The notes under the pieces: model-generated
Told to the model about the DNA's origin: nothing
What the model saw: the letters and a program-made list of their open reading frames with translations, nothing else
The model's database searches: none
NCBI GenBank assembly: GCA_945787635.1
Contig: CALZIK010000097.1
Coordinates: forward strand, 1-34,058
Source: Thermoanaerobaculia bacterium
GTDB lineage: Bacteria; Acidobacteriota; Thermoanaerobaculia; Multivoradales; JAHEKO01
Reading direction: 5' to 3'
Length of the DNA stretch: 34,058 nt
Shown here: one piece after another, positions 31,601 through 34,058 of the stretch
Numbering within the stretch: the stretch's first letter is position 1
How the letters are laid out: each line of letters starts with the position of its first letter
Translations under genes and position numbers: made by a program

Positions 31601-33901
31601 TTACTGGACTTCCGTCGTCACCGGAGTCAGCCGTACCGGCACGTGCTTGTGGTACGGCGTCTTGGCGAGTGGGTCGCAGTGGTCCGACGAGGTCAGGAAG
31701 TTGATGCGGGGACCGGTTGCGCGATCATCGCTCGCGTCCCCCGAGTCGCTCTGCCCGTAGCCGTGCGGCAGGGACAGGCAGCCCGGGCGGACCGTGTCGT
31801 CGGGCTGGATCACGACCTCGACCGAGCCCGCGCGCGACTCACAGACCGCGAGCTGACCAGTGGCGAGGCCGAGCCGCTCGGCGTCTTGGGGGTGGATACG
31901 CAGAGCGCCTTCGCGGTCCTGCCGCCGCCAGTCGGGATCCCGGTAGATCTGATTGGCGTTGTAGGACCGGCGCTCGCCGGAGGCCAGGATGAAGGGGTAC
32001 CGAGTGTCGACGTGAGGATCGGCGACCTCGCCTTCGAGCGCGCGAAGCTCGTCGAGCATCTCCGGGATCGCCAGCGCGATCCGGCCGTCTGCGTGCCGAA
32101 CGAGCTGCCAGCCTTCCTCGTAGGTGTGGGTACTGATCGGCACCGCGGTGTCGCTGTCGAGGATGGCTCGAAACAAGGCCTCGCCGTTTCGGTGCCCGGC
32201 GCGGCGCACCGGCTCGGCGTGGCGGCGGGCGTAGAACTGGCACGAGCCCCAGAGGACCGCCGCGCTCGCCGCGCCGTCCGGGAGAGCCCGGCCCAGCGAG
32301 GAATAAAGCACCAGGCTGGCGACCTTTTTCAAGGCCGGCCTGAGAGCGAGCGTCGCGACAAAGGCCTTCGGGAAGAGCCCCAGGGCCGGCATGCGTCGAT
32401 CGAGCCGGGCGATCGCTTCGAGCACAGGAAATCGCGTCGGCAGCTCGCCCATCGCCACCAGCAACCGACGGTAGATCTCGGGCTCGGGCAGCGTGTCGCC
32501 ACCTGGCTCGACGATCGGCCGGCGAAGATGAAAGTAGTTGGTCGGAAAGTCGAGGGTGAAGAACGTCGCTTCCCACTTCTCGTACTGTGACGGCGCCGGC
32601 AGAACGTAGTCGGCAAGGCGCACCGTTTCGGTGTCGGCGACGTCGATCGCAACCACCAGCTCGAGCTTCTCGAACGCGCGCTGATACGCGTTGGTGTCGG
32701 CCGCCGTCTGCATCGGATTCGAGCTGTCGACGATCAACGCGCGCACGCGCTCCGGATGATCGGTGTCGATTTCAGCGGGCAAGATGTTGGGCGGAAAGAA
32801 CTTCGAGATCTCACTCATGCCGGTCACGCGCGTGGTGGCGCCGCCGGCCCCGGGCTCACGCGAATGCCCGATCAGGGGTACCAGCTGGGTGTGCAGATTG
32901 TTGCCGCCCTCGTGACCGAAGTTGCCGGTCACCAGGCTGAGGAGCTTCTCGAGGTAGGTGTTGAGGGTCGAGTGCAGGCTGTGCTCGAGCCCGAGGTCGT
33001 GCCGGGTACATGCGGTCCGGGCGCCGGCGAATCCTCTCGCCACGCGGCGGAGCTCTTCGGCCTCGACACCCGAGCGCTCGGCGTAGTCCTCGACCGGCAC
33101 GCCTCTGAGGATCTCAAGCAGCTCCGCCGAGCCGCGGGTGCGCCGGTCCAGAAAGTCCCGATCCTCCAGACCGTCCTGCACGATGATCCCGAGCAGGGCC
33201 GCCAGCAGAAACGCGTCGGTGCCCGGCTTGACCGCGAGGTGGACGTCGGCGAACTCCGCTGTCTTCGTGCGCCGCGGGTCGATCACGACCAGAGTCCGGT
33301 TCGGGTCCTTGCCGATCTCCCGGATCACCTGGCGCGCGCGCGGAATGCCATGCGACTGCCATGGATTGGCGCCGATGATGATCACGTAGTCGCTTTGTTC
33401 GATGCCCTCGGTGACGTGGCAGGTCTGCCGGCCGAAGAGCCTGCCGTTGACCCAGAAGTCGCCGGTCTTTTCCTGCGCCAGCGAGTTGTAGATGTAGGGC
33501 GTGCCGAGCGCCGCGCGAAAGGGAACGGCGTAGGCGCCGCCCAGGTGATTGCCCTGGCCACCGCCGCCGTAATAGGCGATGGCGTGGCCGCCGTGGTCCG
33601 CTCGGATGTTTGCGAGCTTCGCGGCCACCTCGCGAATCGCGGTATCCCAGTCGATTCTCTCGAAGCCGCCGTCGGGCGTGCGGCGCAGCGGATGGGTCAG
33701 GCGTCCCGCGTGGTTCTGATAGTAGTCGAGCCGGGAAGCCTTCTGACAGAGATAGCCCATCGACGAGGGGTGCTCGCGATCACCGCGAATGCGCTTGAAG
33801 CGTCCATCTTCGACCTGAATCTCGATGCCGCAGTTCAGGCTGCACAGGTTGCAGGCGGTGGCCCGCCACTCGGCGTCGGGGTGGCTGATCGGCTCGGCCA
33901 T
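31601..33901 (-). CDS. molybdopterin-dependent oxidoreductase (FdhF/BisC-type)
   Basis: This 766-residue protein has a [4Fe-4S] motif at the N-terminus (Cys17, Cys20, Cys24, Cys52 in CNLCSLNCG and GYLCQKA), diagnostic of the catalytic subunit of formate-dehydrogenase/DMSO-reductase family enzymes. Later motifs are VIIIGANPWQSHG, VVIDPRRTKTAE, VTGNFGHEGGNNLH and LIVDSSNPMQT. The C-terminal bis-MGD domain includes FILASGERRSYNANQIYRD and LSLPHGYG. No Tat signal is seen, so it should be cytoplasmic. No electron-transfer or membrane subunit is adjacent. The usual Cys, selenocysteine or Ser metal ligand is not obvious in NSLAQEKTGDFWVNGRLFG. The substrate is unknown. The ribosome site is weak. Confidence 0.93.
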   Translation of the reverse strand: MAEPISHPDAEWRATACNLCSLNCGIEIQVEDGRFKRIRGDREHPSSMGYLCQKASRLDYYQNHAGRLTHPLRRTPDGGFERIDWDTAIREVAAKLANIRADHGGHAIAYYGGGGQGNHLGGAYAVPFRAALGTPYIYNSLAQEKTGDFWVNGRLFGRQTCHVTEGIEQSDYVIIIGANPWQSHGIPRARQVIREIGKDPNRTLVVIDPRRTKTAEFADVHLAVKPGTDAFLLAALLGIIVQDGLEDRDFLDRRTRGSAELLEILRGVPVEDYAERSGVEAEELRRVARGFAGARTACTRHDLGLEHSLHSTLNTYLEKLLSLVTGNFGHEGGNNLHTQLVPLIGHSREPGAGGATTRVTGMSEISKFFPPNILPAEIDTDHPERVRALIVDSSNPMQTAADTNAYQRAFEKLELVVAIDVADTETVRLADYVLPAPSQYEKWEATFFTLDFPTNYFHLRRPIVEPGGDTLPEPEIYRRLLVAMGELPTRFPVLEAIARLDRRMPALGLFPKAFVATLALRPALKKVASLVLYSSLGRALPDGAASAAVLWGSCQFYARRHAEPVRRAGHRNGEALFRAILDSDTAVPISTHTYEEGWQLVRHADGRIALAIPEMLDELRALEGEVADPHVDTRYPFILASGERRSYNANQIYRDPDWRRQDREGALRIHPQDAERLGLATGQLAVCESRAGSVEVVIQPDDTVRPGCLSLPHGYGQSDSGDASDDRATGPRINFLTSSDHCDPLAKTPYHKHVPVRLTPVTTEVQ

Positions 33902-33941
33902 GACTGGCGAGCTTAGCGTAGCCGGCGGTTTCGGCAGCCAT

Positions 33942-33988
33942 CCAAGAAGAGGCCGGCACCTCTAGCCGGCGCCCTCTAGCTTGGGGTC
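33942..33988 (+). repeat. GGCACCTC element with TAGCCGG-type tag
   Basis: The string CAAGAAGAGGCCGGCACCTC is followed by TAGCCGG and a shortened, diverged copy CGCCCTCTAGCTTGGGG. Lead and core match the other heads except that GGTGGCACC is GCCGGCACC. It lies between the divergent oxidoreductase and VOC genes, 41 bases upstream of the former. Confidence 0.75.
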
Positions 33989-34011
33989 GTGCTAACCTCG
34001 GCGCGGCACTC

Positions 34012-34058
34012 ATGCAGGTCCATTATCTCGAGATCGTTACACCAGATGTCGACGCCAC
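34012..34058 (+). CDS. VOC family protein, N-terminal fragment at right edge
   Basis: Only the first 15 codons are present: MQVHYLEIVTPDVDA, open to the edge. The start strand HYLEIVTPDVDA is the usual opening of vicinal-oxygen-chelate proteins (His followed by hydrophobic-Glu, then the D-P/D-A-x turn before FY). No strong ribosome site is visible. The call depends on this short motif and would need the following sequence. Confidence 0.55.
   Translation, partial: MQVHYLEIVTPDVDA

Overview
GC-rich bacterial DNA carrying mostly exported or envelope-associated housekeeping and accessory genes. The gene repertoire suggests an Acidobacteriota-type organism, perhaps a Thermoanaerobaculia relative. 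It includes a CBM9/DUF5916 outer-membrane-type protein, S10 carboxypeptidase, Ycf46-type AAA+ ATPase, Tat-exported multicopper oxidase, several secreted beta-propeller proteins, LytTR regulator and DUF1566 proteins. That assignment is inference from gene content; the window has no rRNA or other marker. I saw no tRNA, rRNA, CRISPR array, phage or classical IS.

Layout. 1-1126: start of a 5'-nucleotidase-like exported phosphoesterase (cut by the left edge) and a small exported protein, both on the minus strand. 1263-2135: a lipoprotein. 2252-5546: a minus-strand cluster of MDR oxidoreductase, LytTR regulator with a degenerate receiver, and two tandem DUF1566 proteins; two of the three junctions overlap. 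5784-8446: two-domain VOC protein with a clear intrinsic terminator, a spermidine-synthase-like methyltransferase, a small membrane protein and a small exported protein. 8686-11819: S10 peptidase overlapping an AAA+ ATPase. 11963-14599: DUF5916 protein preceded by a perfect hairpin. 14770-19783: DUF4097-like protein, secreted HEYGH metalloprotease, a decayed ASPIC/UnbV-domain gene, a phytase-like propeller protein and a DUF4199 membrane protein. 20164-29117: multicopper oxidase, FG-GAP protein, REP-associated tyrosine transposase (RAYT), PQQ-type propeller protein, an exported protein of unknown function and a BNR/sialidase-type protein. 29380-31588: a plus-strand run of DinB-like protein, hypothetical, lipoprotein and membrane protein. 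31601-34058: a molybdopterin oxidoreductase, then the first codons of a VOC protein at the right edge.

The most unusual structure is a dispersed family of short intergenic elements built around GGTGGCACCTC, usually preceded by CAAGAA. At least seven intergenic loci carry it, and one inverted copy sits directly in front of the RAYT gene. At most loci the core is followed by a short tag that differs between loci. Inside a locus the tag is copied two or more times as shortened units (CACCTC plus the same tag). This looks like a RAYT/REP system with local tag amplification. Arrays tend to sit just after stop codons.
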